A stretch of 64,000 bases of DNA. It comes from JAAXHV01 sp965207165. GTDB taxonomy: Bacteria > Pseudomonadota > Gammaproteobacteria > Eutrophobiales > Eutrophobiaceae. Under the pieces are notes generated by a model, which was not told the DNA's origin, did not search any database, and saw only the letters and a program-made list of their open reading frames with translations. The stretch's first letter is position 1, and every line of letters starts with the position of its first letter. The stretch spans positions 1,488,001 to 1,552,000 of the forward strand of contig OZ242265.1 in the NCBI GenBank assembly GCA_965207165.1. Reading direction: 5' to 3'. Positions 31,850 through 40,579 of this stretch are shown piece after piece. The translations under genes were made by a program, and so were the position numbers.

Positions 31850-34339
31850 CTAGAAATCGTATGCAATATATCCTCCAAGCTGTCTCGGATCGCCCGGGAC
31901 ACCAAAAAGAAGGAAGCCGTTGCCGACCGCCCCGGTTTTGAAGTAGCCCTCGTCAAACAGGTTCCTGCCATAAAAACCAAGCTTCCAGTTGCCGTTGTTG
32001 GGTATGTACTGCATGTTCAGATTAACGGTCGCATAACCGGCATCTGTCGTGCCGCCGGAACCAACGCGGTTCTCTGCGTCATACCATGACCCAACGTTGT
32101 AGCGCAGCGAAGGTGTGATGCTCAGCTCACCGCTGGTGAGAAAAGGCACCCTGTAATCCAGTCCGGCTGCCAGTGTGAAGGGCGGGGCGCCGGCAAATTT
32201 CTTACCGTTCGTCGCCGCAAAGCCTGAAGTGCCGGCAAGGGTATTGAAAAAGGGTGAATCCTGCTCATATTCAGAATCCGTAATGGTCATGTTCACATAC
32301 CAGGTCAGGCCGTCATTTATCAGGCCGCTCAGATCAAGTTCCGCACCGTACAGCTCACCCTCAGGCACGTTATAGATAACCTGGCCACCGACGTTGTTAT
32401 CAATGAAGCTGATGTGGGGATTTTCGTAATCATAGTACCAGACCGCACCATTAACGAGCAGGTTACCACCCATCCATTGCGACTTGAAACCTATTTCATA
32501 GGATGTGACTTCCTCCGGTTCGGAAACACCAAATGCGGGGCCATCCGCATTCAGGTAGGCCGATTTGAAACCGGTGGAGGTACCACCGTAGAACATCCAG
32601 CTATCCGTCTTGTATTCCAGCCGGGCCGTATAGGTAAATTTATCGTCTTCCCTTTCAATTAGTCCGGCATTGGCATTCAATATTACCAGAACAGGGTTGG
32701 TAAAAGGGTTGGTCAGATCGGTATGATCCTGCAACTCCAGTTCGTCCCTGTTATAGCGGCCACCCAGGGTAACGCTCCAGTTACCGGTAAACGGATAGGT
32801 AATCTGCCCATAGACCGCGTAGGAAGTGGTTTCCCATTCATTCCGGGTACTTATGTTAAAACCACCAAAGCTGTTGCCATCCACACCATGCAACTGCTGC
32901 TCGTTAAAATAATTAAAGCCGATAAGCCAGTCCCAGTCCCAGGTATCATTCGACACCAGACGGATTTCCTCCTGAAACATGTCGTTTTCATACTGGCCGG
33001 TAAATCCGAGGCCGAGATTTGGCAGGCCCAACAAGCCCAGGGTCACGGCCCCCGGACTGCTTGGATCGATATTACCCACACCTGCAGCGCCGAAATAGTC
33101 GATGTCCGCATACGCGGTAATGGATGTCAGGGTAAACCGTTCAAAATCGATGTCGATACGACCGCTGAAAGCGGTCTCTTCGACTTGATGGCCGGAACCG
33201 GAAAAGGGCGATGCACTACCAAGAGTACCCGCAACCAACGCCCCGCCAGCGCCGGCGCCTGCAATTTCATTGCTGTTAATCAAGTTGGCGTGAGTGCCGC
33301 CTCTCCCCCGGGAAAAGTCGATGCCGGCTGCGGTACCGATGGCAGTGGGTATCGGACCAATCGTAGGTATAACCAAAAAGGGTGTATTCCGGTCACCGGG
33401 CGGCAGTCCGAATCCGCCTCCCAGTATCCCGGCCATAAGGACTTCACCGCTGCTCAGACCGTTTGCCGCCAAGGTATCGGCATCAAGGCCAATTGCTGCC
33501 AATGGACCACCCGGAGCCGTGCGTGGATCAATCTGCCGGATTTGTGCCGCAGAGGGTAGCTCCCGATCGGATAATCCATAGTAGACATTAACCCCGTCAA
33601 GCTGGTCCAAATAGCTGCCCTTGAGCAGCACCGAGATATTGTCCTGTTCAAACAATAACTTGCCGGTCAACCCCCATTCTTCCAGATCATGTATGCCACC
33701 CCTGGCTGGGTTCTGGCTGTCGGGCAGAAAGTCGTAAAACGGGTCATGTTCCTTGAAAAAACCTTCCAGACTGAGAGCAGTGTTATCCGTCAGGCCCGTT
33801 GCTGCATAAACACTCAGGTCTATTGCGTCATGTTCGCCATAGCCGACTTTAACATTACCGGACGGTCCAACGCCGACTTCCGGTCTCCTGGTCTCAATGA
33901 CGATGGAGCCGCCGGTTGAGTTTTTCCCATACAACGCTCCCTGTGGACCTTTCAGAACCTGAACGCTGGACGTGTTAACACCGACATTGCTGGCATAAGA
34001 ACGTGGTATATACACACCATCCACATTGATGGTGGAACCCATATACACAGCGCCGCCCGGTATGATACTGCCCATCCCCCGGATGACCGGTATCAGGTAG
34101 CCACCCGTATTCATCATGTTAACACCGGAAATGGCAGTGCCAAGCTCTTCCGTACGAGTAATCGCCGCTTTTTCCAGCCCTTCCTCTGTGAGTGCAGAAA
34201 TCGAAATGGCTACATCCTGGATGGATTCCTCACGTTTCTGGGCGGTGACAATGATTTCTTCCAGTTGTGCCAGTGCCGGTGTCATCGACAGGCACAGACC
34301 GGTTGTAATGACAGAAATGATGTATAGTTTAATTTTCAT
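31850..34339 (-). CDS. TonB-dependent receptor
   Basis: 829-residue outer-membrane receptor. The signal peptide ends near TPALAQ, then the TonB box and plug start LEEIIVTAQKREESIQDV, the plug segment VQVLKGPQGALYGKNSTGGSI near 130, and a barrel ending NLFDEGYFKTGAVG...GGYIAYDF. It belongs to the large 'iron complex' type family that proteobacteria also use for steroids, terpenoids and glycans. It stands alone, with its own terminator, under a control block shared with P450 B. Import of the pathway substrate is likely but inferred. Confidence 0.92.
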   Translation of the reverse strand: MKIKLYIISVITTGLCLSMTPALAQLEEIIVTAQKREESIQDVAISISALTEEGLEKAAITRTEELGTAISGVNMMNTGGYLIPVIRGMGSIIPGGAVYMGSTINVDGVYIPRSYASNVGVNTSSVQVLKGPQGALYGKNSTGGSIVIETRRPEVGVGPSGNVKVGYGEHDAIDLSVYAATGLTDNTALSLEGFFKEHDPFYDFLPDSQNPARGGIHDLEEWGLTGKLLFEQDNISVLLKGSYLDQLDGVNVYYGLSDRELPSAAQIRQIDPRTAPGGPLAAIGLDADTLAANGLSSGEVLMAGILGGGFGLPPGDRNTPFLVIPTIGPIPTAIGTAAGIDFSRGRGGTHANLINSNEIAGAGAGGALVAGTLGSASPFSGSGHQVEETAFSGRIDIDFERFTLTSITAYADIDYFGAAGVGNIDPSSPGAVTLGLLGLPNLGLGFTGQYENDMFQEEIRLVSNDTWDWDWLIGFNYFNEQQLHGVDGNSFGGFNISTRNEWETTSYAVYGQITYPFTGNWSVTLGGRYNRDELELQDHTDLTNPFTNPVLVILNANAGLIEREDDKFTYTARLEYKTDSWMFYGGTSTGFKSAYLNADGPAFGVSEPEEVTSYEIGFKSQWMGGNLLVNGAVWYYDYENPHISFIDNNVGGQVIYNVPEGELYGAELDLSGLINDGLTWYVNMTITDSEYEQDSPFFNTLAGTSGFAATNGKKFAGAPPFTLAAGLDYRVPFLTSGELSITPSLRYNVGSWYDAENRVGSGGTTDAGYATVNLNMQYIPNNGNWKLGFYGRNLFDEGYFKTGAVGNGFLLFGVPGDPRQLGGYIAYDF

Positions 34340-34360
34340 CGAATTCCCCCGTCGTCAGAC

Positions 34361-34442
34361 ATTGATATACGTACACGCTCTTGACCTACGCAAGAGTATA
34401 TAATAGTTGTAGAACGTTTGCTATACTAGCAGATGTTATAAG
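34361..34442 (-). promoter_or_regulatory. Duplicated control block, copy X (TonB receptor)
   Basis: About 82 bp closely similar to 37082-37166. It contains ATATACGTAC, the palindrome CTCTTG-N7-CAAGAG (34378-34396) and a degenerate TATAGC-type site (34425-34440, 12 of 16). It lies just upstream of the receptor ATG on the minus strand. Confidence 0.6.
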
Positions 34443-34525
34443 AAAAAACAGCAGCTGAGCATGAGCATAGCCGAGCATGTTGTCAACAATTAGAATTGTC
34501 CGGTTTAGAGCGTTGTTGATGTGCG

Positions 34526-35698
34526 TCACAAACTTCTTGCGATTGTTGAACGCATAATTTCGGAGGTGCCTAAAAATATCCGGTGAACCCGTGCGAAAGA
34601 ATACATTTTGGAAATCGGCATCTCGTCGCTGTACCCCATGCCTCCATGCAATTGCAAGCACTCATCCATAACCCTCGCCTCAAGTTCACTGCCCCAGAGC
34701 TTGGCAATCGCTGATTCATCAGCGCCGAGTTGATTCTTGTTCAGTTTCTTCAAATAACTGTCAATCAGGGCTCTCCCTGCCGCAATGTCAGCTCTTACGG
34801 ATGCCAGTTTGAATTGGGTATTCTGGAACTCAAATATCCGTTGCCCGAAGGCCTTGCGCTCTTTTGTATAGTCTATCGTCAAAGCCATCGCCAACTCGCA
34901 GGCGGCGACACAACGTGCCGCTGTTGCCATCCTGCCCGTTGCGATAGAGCCCATGGCGCAGCGCAAGCCCCTCCCCTCCACACCCCCCATAAGGTTGCGG
35001 GCAGGAATACGGACGTCATCAAAAAATATCTCCGCCACACCACCGCAGCCCTTCGTCATCAGTGGTGTTGGTTTACTCACGGTTATACCTTTTGTTCCCT
35101 CAAACGGAACGATAAACATCGAAATAGCGTCGCTGTTGCCCTCTGTTTCCGTCTTGGCCACAACAAACAACACAGAAATGAGCGGCCCATTCGACATCCA
35201 CATTTTTGAACCATTAATGACATAATCATCCCCATCTCTGCGGGCAAATGTCTTAATGGCTCGAGCATCACTTCCGGCGCCGGATTCAGAAAGGCCAACT
35301 TCAGCGATTCCCTTTCCTGATGCAAAAAATGGCAGCCATTCTTTCTTTTGCTCTTCGGTTCCTCCATCGAGCAGCACATAACTTGCTAATTCCGTACATA
35401 ACCCAGCTTCAAGTGAAGCGCCGCTTGCAGAAAAACCGTGCTCTTCGTGAAGTATTACCTGATGCAGTAGATCACCACCGCCACCGCCATACTCTTCAGG
35501 TATTCCGGCACAGAGAATCCCGTATTCGGCAGCTGTTTTGAACAGTGCTGCCGGGAAAAAGCCATCCTTCTCCCATTGCCGGTAATTCGGCTCAACCTCC
35601 TGTTGAAAAAATCGTCGCACTACTTCACGAAAGGCTTCGTGTTCAGGCTGAAATACTTCCCGGTTATAACCTAAGGATGCAACATCACTCATTTTCAT
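34526..35698 (-). CDS. Acyl-CoA dehydrogenase
   Basis: 390-residue FAD flavoprotein that introduces a 2,3 double bond in an acyl-CoA. The acyl-CoA dehydrogenase N, middle and C domains are in order: EEYGGGGGDLLHQVI near 67, VGLSESGAGSDARAIKT near 137, FGQRIFEFQNTQFKLASVRAD near 285, and LQLHGGMGYSDEMPI then FLGTSEIMR at the end. The residue before GTSEIMR is Leu, so the base is not at the MCAD position. It resembles the second enzyme at 60844-61995. It is 84 bp downstream of P450 B on the same strand. Confidence 0.92.
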   Translation of the reverse strand: MKMSDVASLGYNREVFQPEHEAFREVVRRFFQQEVEPNYRQWEKDGFFPAALFKTAAEYGILCAGIPEEYGGGGGDLLHQVILHEEHGFSASGASLEAGLCTELASYVLLDGGTEEQKKEWLPFFASGKGIAEVGLSESGAGSDARAIKTFARRDGDDYVINGSKMWMSNGPLISVLFVVAKTETEGNSDAISMFIVPFEGTKGITVSKPTPLMTKGCGGVAEIFFDDVRIPARNLMGGVEGRGLRCAMGSIATGRMATAARCVAACELAMALTIDYTKERKAFGQRIFEFQNTQFKLASVRADIAAGRALIDSYLKKLNKNQLGADESAIAKLWGSELEARVMDECLQLHGGMGYSDEMPISKMYSFARVHRIFLGTSEIMRSTIARSL

Positions 35699-35782
35699 TA
35701 CCGCTACCAGTCGTTCACCACGTTACAGGGAGGCCGAATCAACGACATAACCGTTATATCCATCGGAGACCTCATTTTTTTA

Positions 35783-37033
35783 TTACCGGGGATGAAACCT
35801 GACATTAAGTTCATATAAACCCCGAAAAAAAGCCATGGGCATAAAATTAAGCTTATCGTCTTGAACATCAACACCTTTGAACATTTTGACCATAGCCAAT
35901 AAAAACTCGCCAACCTCCATTTTTGCCAGCATATGCCCTACACAGTGGTGTACTCCAGGAGCGAAAACCATGGAGTTGGTATTGTCACGACTAAAATCGA
36001 GACCTAAAGGGTTATCATAAACTCTCGGATCGCGATTAGCCGCCGCCACGCAAAGCATGACCATATCACCTGCTTTAATTTGTTTACCGTGCCATTCAAA
36101 ATCGTAACTGGCCACACGTAATTGGCCCGCATTCATGCAAACATAGCGCATGAATTCATTAACAATGTCGGTGATTTTATCGGGGCACTCCTCGATATAC
36201 TGCCATGCTTCGGGGTGTCGACTCAGTGCTTCAACGATCATGGTAATTGTGCTGGAGGTACTCTCATGACCGGCAACAATCAAAATCTGCATCTGAGCAA
36301 AAAATTCATCTTCTGTGAGTTTTTCACCTTCATCACTTGCCTGGGCTAAGGCAGTAATGAGGTCATCCTTTGGCTCTAACAATCGCTTTTCTCTTTCAAT
36401 TCGGCCAAGCTCATTCATTTCTGAGGCACATTTTTCAGCGCGTGTTATCTGTTTTTCTGTGGACCCAATCGAGGAAGTCACCTCCATTATGGCGTTAGAC
36501 CATTCACGCATATTGGCGAACTGCTCTTCAGGAATTCCCAGCATTTTGAAAATAACAAAGCCGGGTAGGGGTCTTGAAATCTGTTCCTGAAATTCAATTT
36601 CAGGGGAGTCAACTGCTTTTCTCAAGAGATCTCGAACCTTTTCTCGAACGATGGGGCGAATTTGTTCTACGGCTTTTTTGGTGACAGCTTTCATCAACAA
36701 CTTTCTAAGGCGTGTATGCTCAGGCGCTTCGGTATCGACAATAACCAGTGGAAGGTATTTTGAAAGCACTGGAAATTTCTTGGAGCGCTCATCAGGGGGG
36801 ATTTTCGACATTACGCTGGAAACCAAACGACCTTTACAGGACAAGGCGGGGTACTTGTAGTTAAAAGCATCAGCAACATCCTGATGGCGAGTTATCATCC
36901 AGCAATTGGCTGTTTTATTCCAATAGACCGGGTCATATTCACGCAATTCATCCAAAAGTGTCAGGAACTCATTTCCCATTTCTGCAGGCCCTGCTGAAAG
37001 ATTGATATCAAAAACACCTTCATTTGTGCGCAT
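35783..37033 (-). CDS. Cytochrome P450 (B)
   Basis: 416 residues. I-helix AGHESTSST at 254-262 (Glu in the usual acid position), ExxR as EFMR near 292, and heme loop FAPGVHHCVGHML with Cys364. The ATG at 37033 is preferred over a GTG four codons earlier because GGAG sits 7 bases in front. Strongly similar to P450 C (shared RPLPG and FKM-GIPEE segments), so the two are paralogues of one subfamily. The acyl-CoA dehydrogenase follows it. Confidence 0.92.
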   Translation of the reverse strand: MRTNEGVFDINLSAGPAEMGNEFLTLLDELREYDPVYWNKTANCWMITRHQDVADAFNYKYPALSCKGRLVSSVMSKIPPDERSKKFPVLSKYLPLVIVDTEAPEHTRLRKLLMKAVTKKAVEQIRPIVREKVRDLLRKAVDSPEIEFQEQISRPLPGFVIFKMLGIPEEQFANMREWSNAIMEVTSSIGSTEKQITRAEKCASEMNELGRIEREKRLLEPKDDLITALAQASDEGEKLTEDEFFAQMQILIVAGHESTSSTITMIVEALSRHPEAWQYIEECPDKITDIVNEFMRYVCMNAGQLRVASYDFEWHGKQIKAGDMVMLCVAAANRDPRVYDNPLGLDFSRDNTNSMVFAPGVHHCVGHMLAKMEVGEFLLAMVKMFKGVDVQDDKLNFMPMAFFRGLYELNVRFHPR

Positions 37034-37081
37034 AGAAAACTCCACTTAACTTGGTTAACACATCCGACATCAAAAATTAGT

Positions 37082-37166
37082 ATGGATATACGTACAACAG
37101 CCTCTTGACCTGCGCAAGAGCATATAATAGGTTTATATCGATTGCTATACTAGCATATGCTATAAG
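37082..37166. promoter_or_regulatory. Duplicated control block, copy Y (P450 B / dehydrogenase)
   Basis: About 85 bp similar to 34361-34442, with CTCTTG-N7-CAAGAG at 37102-37120 and the TATAGC-type site ACTAGCATATGCTATA at 37149-37164 (14 of 16). It lies between divergent P450 B and the beta-hydroxyacid dehydrogenase, so it may serve both. Confidence 0.65.
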
Positions 37167-37272
37167 GATAAAGGCCGATGAAAAGGCAGCTAATGTTGCG
37201 GGTGCATTGCATTCACCTGCTAAAACCAGTTATATTTCAGAAAAAACAATCGGTTACGCGGGAGGATATAGC

Positions 37273-38163
37273 GTGGAAAGAGTAGGTTTTATAGGCGTGG
37301 GTATGATGGGAGGCGCTATCGCTGCGCGAATGATCGAAAACGGGGTGCCCGTGCTGGCCTACGACAACAATCCCGGTACACTCAAGGCAGTGGCATCCAG
37401 CGGGGTGACACCCGCAGCATCCGTCAAGGAAGTTGCTGATAATGTTGAAATTATATTTGCCTGCCTGCCGGACGCAGGGATCTGCCGTAGCGTCGCGCTG
37501 GACCCCGGCGGCATCGCCGATGGTGACAGGGTGACAATTTATATCGAGACCTCCACCATGGGTGGTGAAGCGGTCATCGAAATTGCCGAAGGCCTCGCGA
37601 AACGCGGCATTACCCTGCTTGACTCACCAATCGTCGGTGGCGTACCGGCCCTGGAGGCCGGTACACTGGGCGTACTGGCCTCCGGGCCCGCAAAGGCCTT
37701 TGAACAAGCGAAATATGCGCTGGAAACGTTTGCCGGCCGACTGTTTCACCTCGGAGAACAGGCCGGCATGGGACAGGCCGGAAAAGTGGTGAACAACTCC
37801 GTTGCCTACGCGGCCTTACTGGCCACCTGCGAGGCCGTTGCCGTCGGGATGAAAGCGGGCTTAAGCATGCAAACGGCCGTCGACATTATCAATCAGGGCA
37901 GTGGCGCGAATTTCTTTTCCCAAATTGTTGTTCCCAATTTCATACTGCAGGGAAAATTCGAAGGCACCGGTGCAGTCGAAATCGGCGTGAAGGACGTCAA
38001 GCTGTTCCTCGCTGAGGCAGCGCGGCTGGGCATCGACCCGCCGGTGGCCAACGCAGTATCCGCCCTTCAGAAAGCAGTTGTCGAGTCCGGCCCCCCCGGA
38101 CGGGACACCATGACCTACTTCCACTATTTCAGTGACCTGGCGGGTTTGCCTCGCCAGGGTTAA
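37273..38163 (+). CDS. 3-hydroxyisobutyrate dehydrogenase-like (beta-hydroxyacid) dehydrogenase
   Basis: 296 residues from a GTG at 37273 with GGAGG in front; an upstream open stretch has no family similarity. Rossmann motif VGFIGVGMMGGAIAARM at the start, substrate loop ETSTMGGE near 98, DSPIVGGVPALEAGTL near 121 and the catalytic Lys in GQAGKVVNNSVAYA near 171. The family oxidises beta-hydroxyacids or reduces related carbonyls with NAD(P). Its place in the pathway is not clear. Confidence 0.88.
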   Translation: MERVGFIGVGMMGGAIAARMIENGVPVLAYDNNPGTLKAVASSGVTPAASVKEVADNVEIIFACLPDAGICRSVALDPGGIADGDRVTIYIETSTMGGEAVIEIAEGLAKRGITLLDSPIVGGVPALEAGTLGVLASGPAKAFEQAKYALETFAGRLFHLGEQAGMGQAGKVVNNSVAYAALLATCEAVAVGMKAGLSMQTAVDIINQGSGANFFSQIVVPNFILQGKFEGTGAVEIGVKDVKLFLAEAARLGIDPPVANAVSALQKAVVESGPPGRDTMTYFHYFSDLAGLPRQG

Positions 38164-38174
38164 CGTTGTAGCGT

Positions 38175-38468
38175 CTAGTCCAGCCCTTCAGCCAGTACGA
38201 ACTGGACCTCGGCAGCATCTATCCGCGTATCCTTCGCTTCACTGTACTCAGGACTGTTATACCAGTTTACAGCCTGTTCATAACTGGGAAATTTGTACAC
38301 GATTACGCAAACGCCCTGTTTACCTTCAACGAACTGCTGATTGCCCCTCGATGTAACGAGCGCTTCCCCGCCAAACTGCTTTATAATCGGCACAGCCGCT
38401 TCACGGTACAACTGCAGTTTCTCGATATCGTTGATACCTTGTATCGTTACTATTGCATAACCTGCCAT
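38175..38468 (-). CDS. DUF1330 (dimeric ferredoxin-like fold) protein
   Basis: 97 residues from the ATG at 38468, selected because GGAG lies 8 bases ahead (a nearer ATG is too close). The typical DUF1330 pattern is seen: YAIVTIQGINDIEKLQLYRE and the GGEALV, VCVIVYKFPSYEQAVNWYNSPEYSEA segments. Its function is unknown. It is 30 bp downstream of the BASS transporter gene. Confidence 0.85.
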   Translation of the reverse strand: MAGYAIVTIQGINDIEKLQLYREAAVPIIKQFGGEALVTSRGNQQFVEGKQGVCVIVYKFPSYEQAVNWYNSPEYSEAKDTRIDAAEVQFVLAEGLD

Positions 38469-38498
38469 TCTCATTTCTCCTGCAAGGTTTGACAAACT

Positions 38499-39380
38499 CT
38501 ATGCATCACTGCTTCTTCCTGAGCCGATGAATATCAGGATAAATGCCGTGGACATCATGACCAGGCTGTAAACACTCGGGACCACGGCCCACTCAGGTTG
38601 CTCCAGGATATTCAGTGCGATCATGGCGCCCAATGCGACATTCTGGATACCGACTTCGATAGCAACGGTGAGCCGTCGTACTCTATCCAGACCAAATGCA
38701 AAAGCCAGTGCATACCCGCCCAGTAAGGTTGCAAGGTTGAAGACCAGCAGCAAAGACCAGAGACGATTCAGGTTTTGCATGAAGAAGTCAAATTCCAGCG
38801 CCACCGACCCAATGAGTAATACCAGCAGGATGAGAATACCCGCACCCCGCATCCAGCGGTCAGATCTGACTGCAAAGCCGCGCACATATCGGCGCACCGC
38901 CATCCCGGCCAGCAGCGGAACAAATACCAGTACGAGCAATTGTATTACGGTGCTCCGGACAGGCAACGCAACTATGTCTGCTTCACCTGCCACCTGCCGC
39001 GCACTCTGGAGAAGGTCCAGTCCAAAATGCAGCACCAGTGGTACGGTGACCAGGGCCAGGATACTGGACATGGCTGTCAGCGTGACCGACAGGGGGATAT
39101 CCGCACGGGCGAGATAGGAGACCGTATTGGAAACGACACCCCCCGGGCACACCGCCAGGATAAGAACACCAGCAGAAACGGCCAGCGGGAGTGACGTGCC
39201 GTAAAGCAGCACCATGGCAATGGCGGGTAACAATACAAACTGGCCAAACAAACCCACGAAAACCGCGCGCGGATAACGTACTACCCTGCGCCAGTCTTCG
39301 GGCACGAGTTGCATACCCATACCAAACATCAGAAGTATCAACCCTGAAGGCACAAAGATTTTATAGATCGATTCCAGCAT
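38499..39380 (-). CDS. Bile acid:sodium symporter (BASS) family transporter
   Basis: 293 residues, about nine or ten hydrophobic segments. BASS motifs: GLILLMFGMGMQLVPEDW near the start, AVCPGGVVSNTVSYLARAD near 90 and the helix-crossing EVGIQNVALGAMIAL near 240. The ATG at 39380 gives the conserved N-terminus. The family moves organic anions such as bile acids, pantoate or keto acids with sodium. Placed between catabolic genes, it may import an acidic sterol- or terpenoid-like intermediate (inference). Confidence 0.88.
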   Translation of the reverse strand: MLESIYKIFVPSGLILLMFGMGMQLVPEDWRRVVRYPRAVFVGLFGQFVLLPAIAMVLLYGTSLPLAVSAGVLILAVCPGGVVSNTVSYLARADIPLSVTLTAMSSILALVTVPLVLHFGLDLLQSARQVAGEADIVALPVRSTVIQLLVLVFVPLLAGMAVRRYVRGFAVRSDRWMRGAGILILLVLLIGSVALEFDFFMQNLNRLWSLLLVFNLATLLGGYALAFAFGLDRVRRLTVAIEVGIQNVALGAMIALNILEQPEWAVVPSVYSLVMMSTAFILIFIGSGRSSDA

Positions 39381-39452
39381 ATATTGTCGCCCATCGTGTG
39401 GTTGCAGACTTTGTATTAATTCCGGCTTGCAGGTTTCCAACAATAAGTTTAT

Positions 39453-39468
39453 TGTAGCATGTGCTATA
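39453..39468. promoter_or_regulatory. TATAGC-type operator, CoA-transferase operon
   Basis: TGTAGCATGTGCTATA, 14 of 16 matches, 36 bp before the first CaiB/BaiF gene and 72 bp before the divergent BASS gene. A TATATT box overlaps its right end. Confidence 0.6.
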
Positions 39469-39504
39469 TTCGTTACAACCCGTGAGGCCGGGAGAAAAAA
39501 TCAA

Positions 39505-40533
39505 GTGAGCCGTTCTGCATCAGTACTGGAGGGTCTTTCTGTTGCCGATTTCGGGCTGGGCATGCCGGCCGCCCTGGTGTGCAAGTTCCTGCGGGAGGCC
39601 GGCGCAAAGGTCAGCCGGATTGAACCCCCGGCGGGCGACCCGTTCTACGACATTTACCCGGCTTACCAGGTCTGGCAACAGCACAAGGAGATACTACCCG
39701 CCGGCGCGGGTGCTGATGCCGCAATACAACTTGCCGCAGATGTCGACATTTGCGTTATCGGCGGTGAGGGCCATCCGGACATGGAATGGAGTTTTGACCC
39801 GCTTGAACTTGTCGAGACCAATCCGCGCCTGGTGGTGGTCAACATCGAAGCCGCACCTGAAATCACAGGGGAAGCGCCCCTGCCCGCGGACGAATTGCTT
39901 GCACAGGCCCGGTCTGGCTTCAGTTACGAACATTTCAGTGATCGACCTGTAATGTTCAACTTTCCGGTGGCAACCTACGGGGCTGTTCTTAATGCCTTAT
40001 TCGGCGTATTTGCCGCACTTGTCCACCGTGAGCAAAGCGGCGAGGGACAGGTGGTTTCCGTCTCGCTGGTAGAAGGCGCTCTTGATGCATGCCGCTCCAG
40101 TTGGTTCACGGCTGAAAATCCAGACCGACGTTTCATGGCTGCCGTCCCCAAGAACTCGCGCATGACCATATTCAGATGTGCCGACGGAAAATACGTCCAC
40201 CTGATGATGGGAACGCCGGGCGCGAAGGAACGATTTTACAAGCTGCTTGATCTTAAATCCGGCGAATTCACCGATACACTCGATGACCGGGGTATGCCGA
40301 CCGGCATGGGCGACCCATCCACGTTCTGGGGCGATATTGACGCATTCTCTATGCCGATTTCGAAGTACAACAGTGACGAATTTATCAAGTTGTTATGGGA
40401 CAACGGGTTCCCATGCTCTCTCGCACAAAAACCAGGCGAATGCTGGGACGATGCCCAGGTCGCTGCCAATGAAATTCTTGAGACAGATGAAGCCGATCGT
40501 CAGTACGTGGGATTTCCACTCAAGGGGCTATAA
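39505..40533 (+). CDS. CaiB/BaiF CoA-transferase-like subunit lacking the catalytic Asp
   Basis: 342 residues from a GTG at 39505, shorter than the usual 380-420. The family N-terminus is present (EGLSVADFGLGMPAAL and AGAKVSRIEPPAGDP). The segment that normally reads PVADLxAG is PVATYGAV at 154-161, so Thr157 replaces the catalytic Asp. The next gene is a full-length paralogue with the Asp, 46 bp downstream, so this is probably the non-catalytic partner of a heteromeric CoA-transferase such as those described for benzylsuccinate. It is led by a TATAGC-type operator. Confidence 0.8.
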   Translation: MSRSASVLEGLSVADFGLGMPAALVCKFLREAGAKVSRIEPPAGDPFYDIYPAYQVWQQHKEILPAGAGADAAIQLAADVDICVIGGEGHPDMEWSFDPLELVETNPRLVVVNIEAAPEITGEAPLPADELLAQARSGFSYEHFSDRPVMFNFPVATYGAVLNALFGVFAALVHREQSGEGQVVSVSLVEGALDACRSSWFTAENPDRRFMAAVPKNSRMTIFRCADGKYVHLMMGTPGAKERFYKLLDLKSGEFTDTLDDRGMPTGMGDPSTFWGDIDAFSMPISKYNSDEFIKLLWDNGFPCSLAQKPGECWDDAQVAANEILETDEADRQYVGFPLKGL

Positions 40534-40579
40534 CGTTGAAGCGATCATTATCACAGACGGCTAGCGAGGATGGTTCCCG

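Noticed and set aside
37105..37272. Upstream extension of the beta-hydroxyacid dehydrogenase to a TTG at 37105
   Set aside because: The extension covers the duplicated control block and operator, has no family similarity, and a GTG with GGAGG at 37273 starts exactly at the Rossmann fold.
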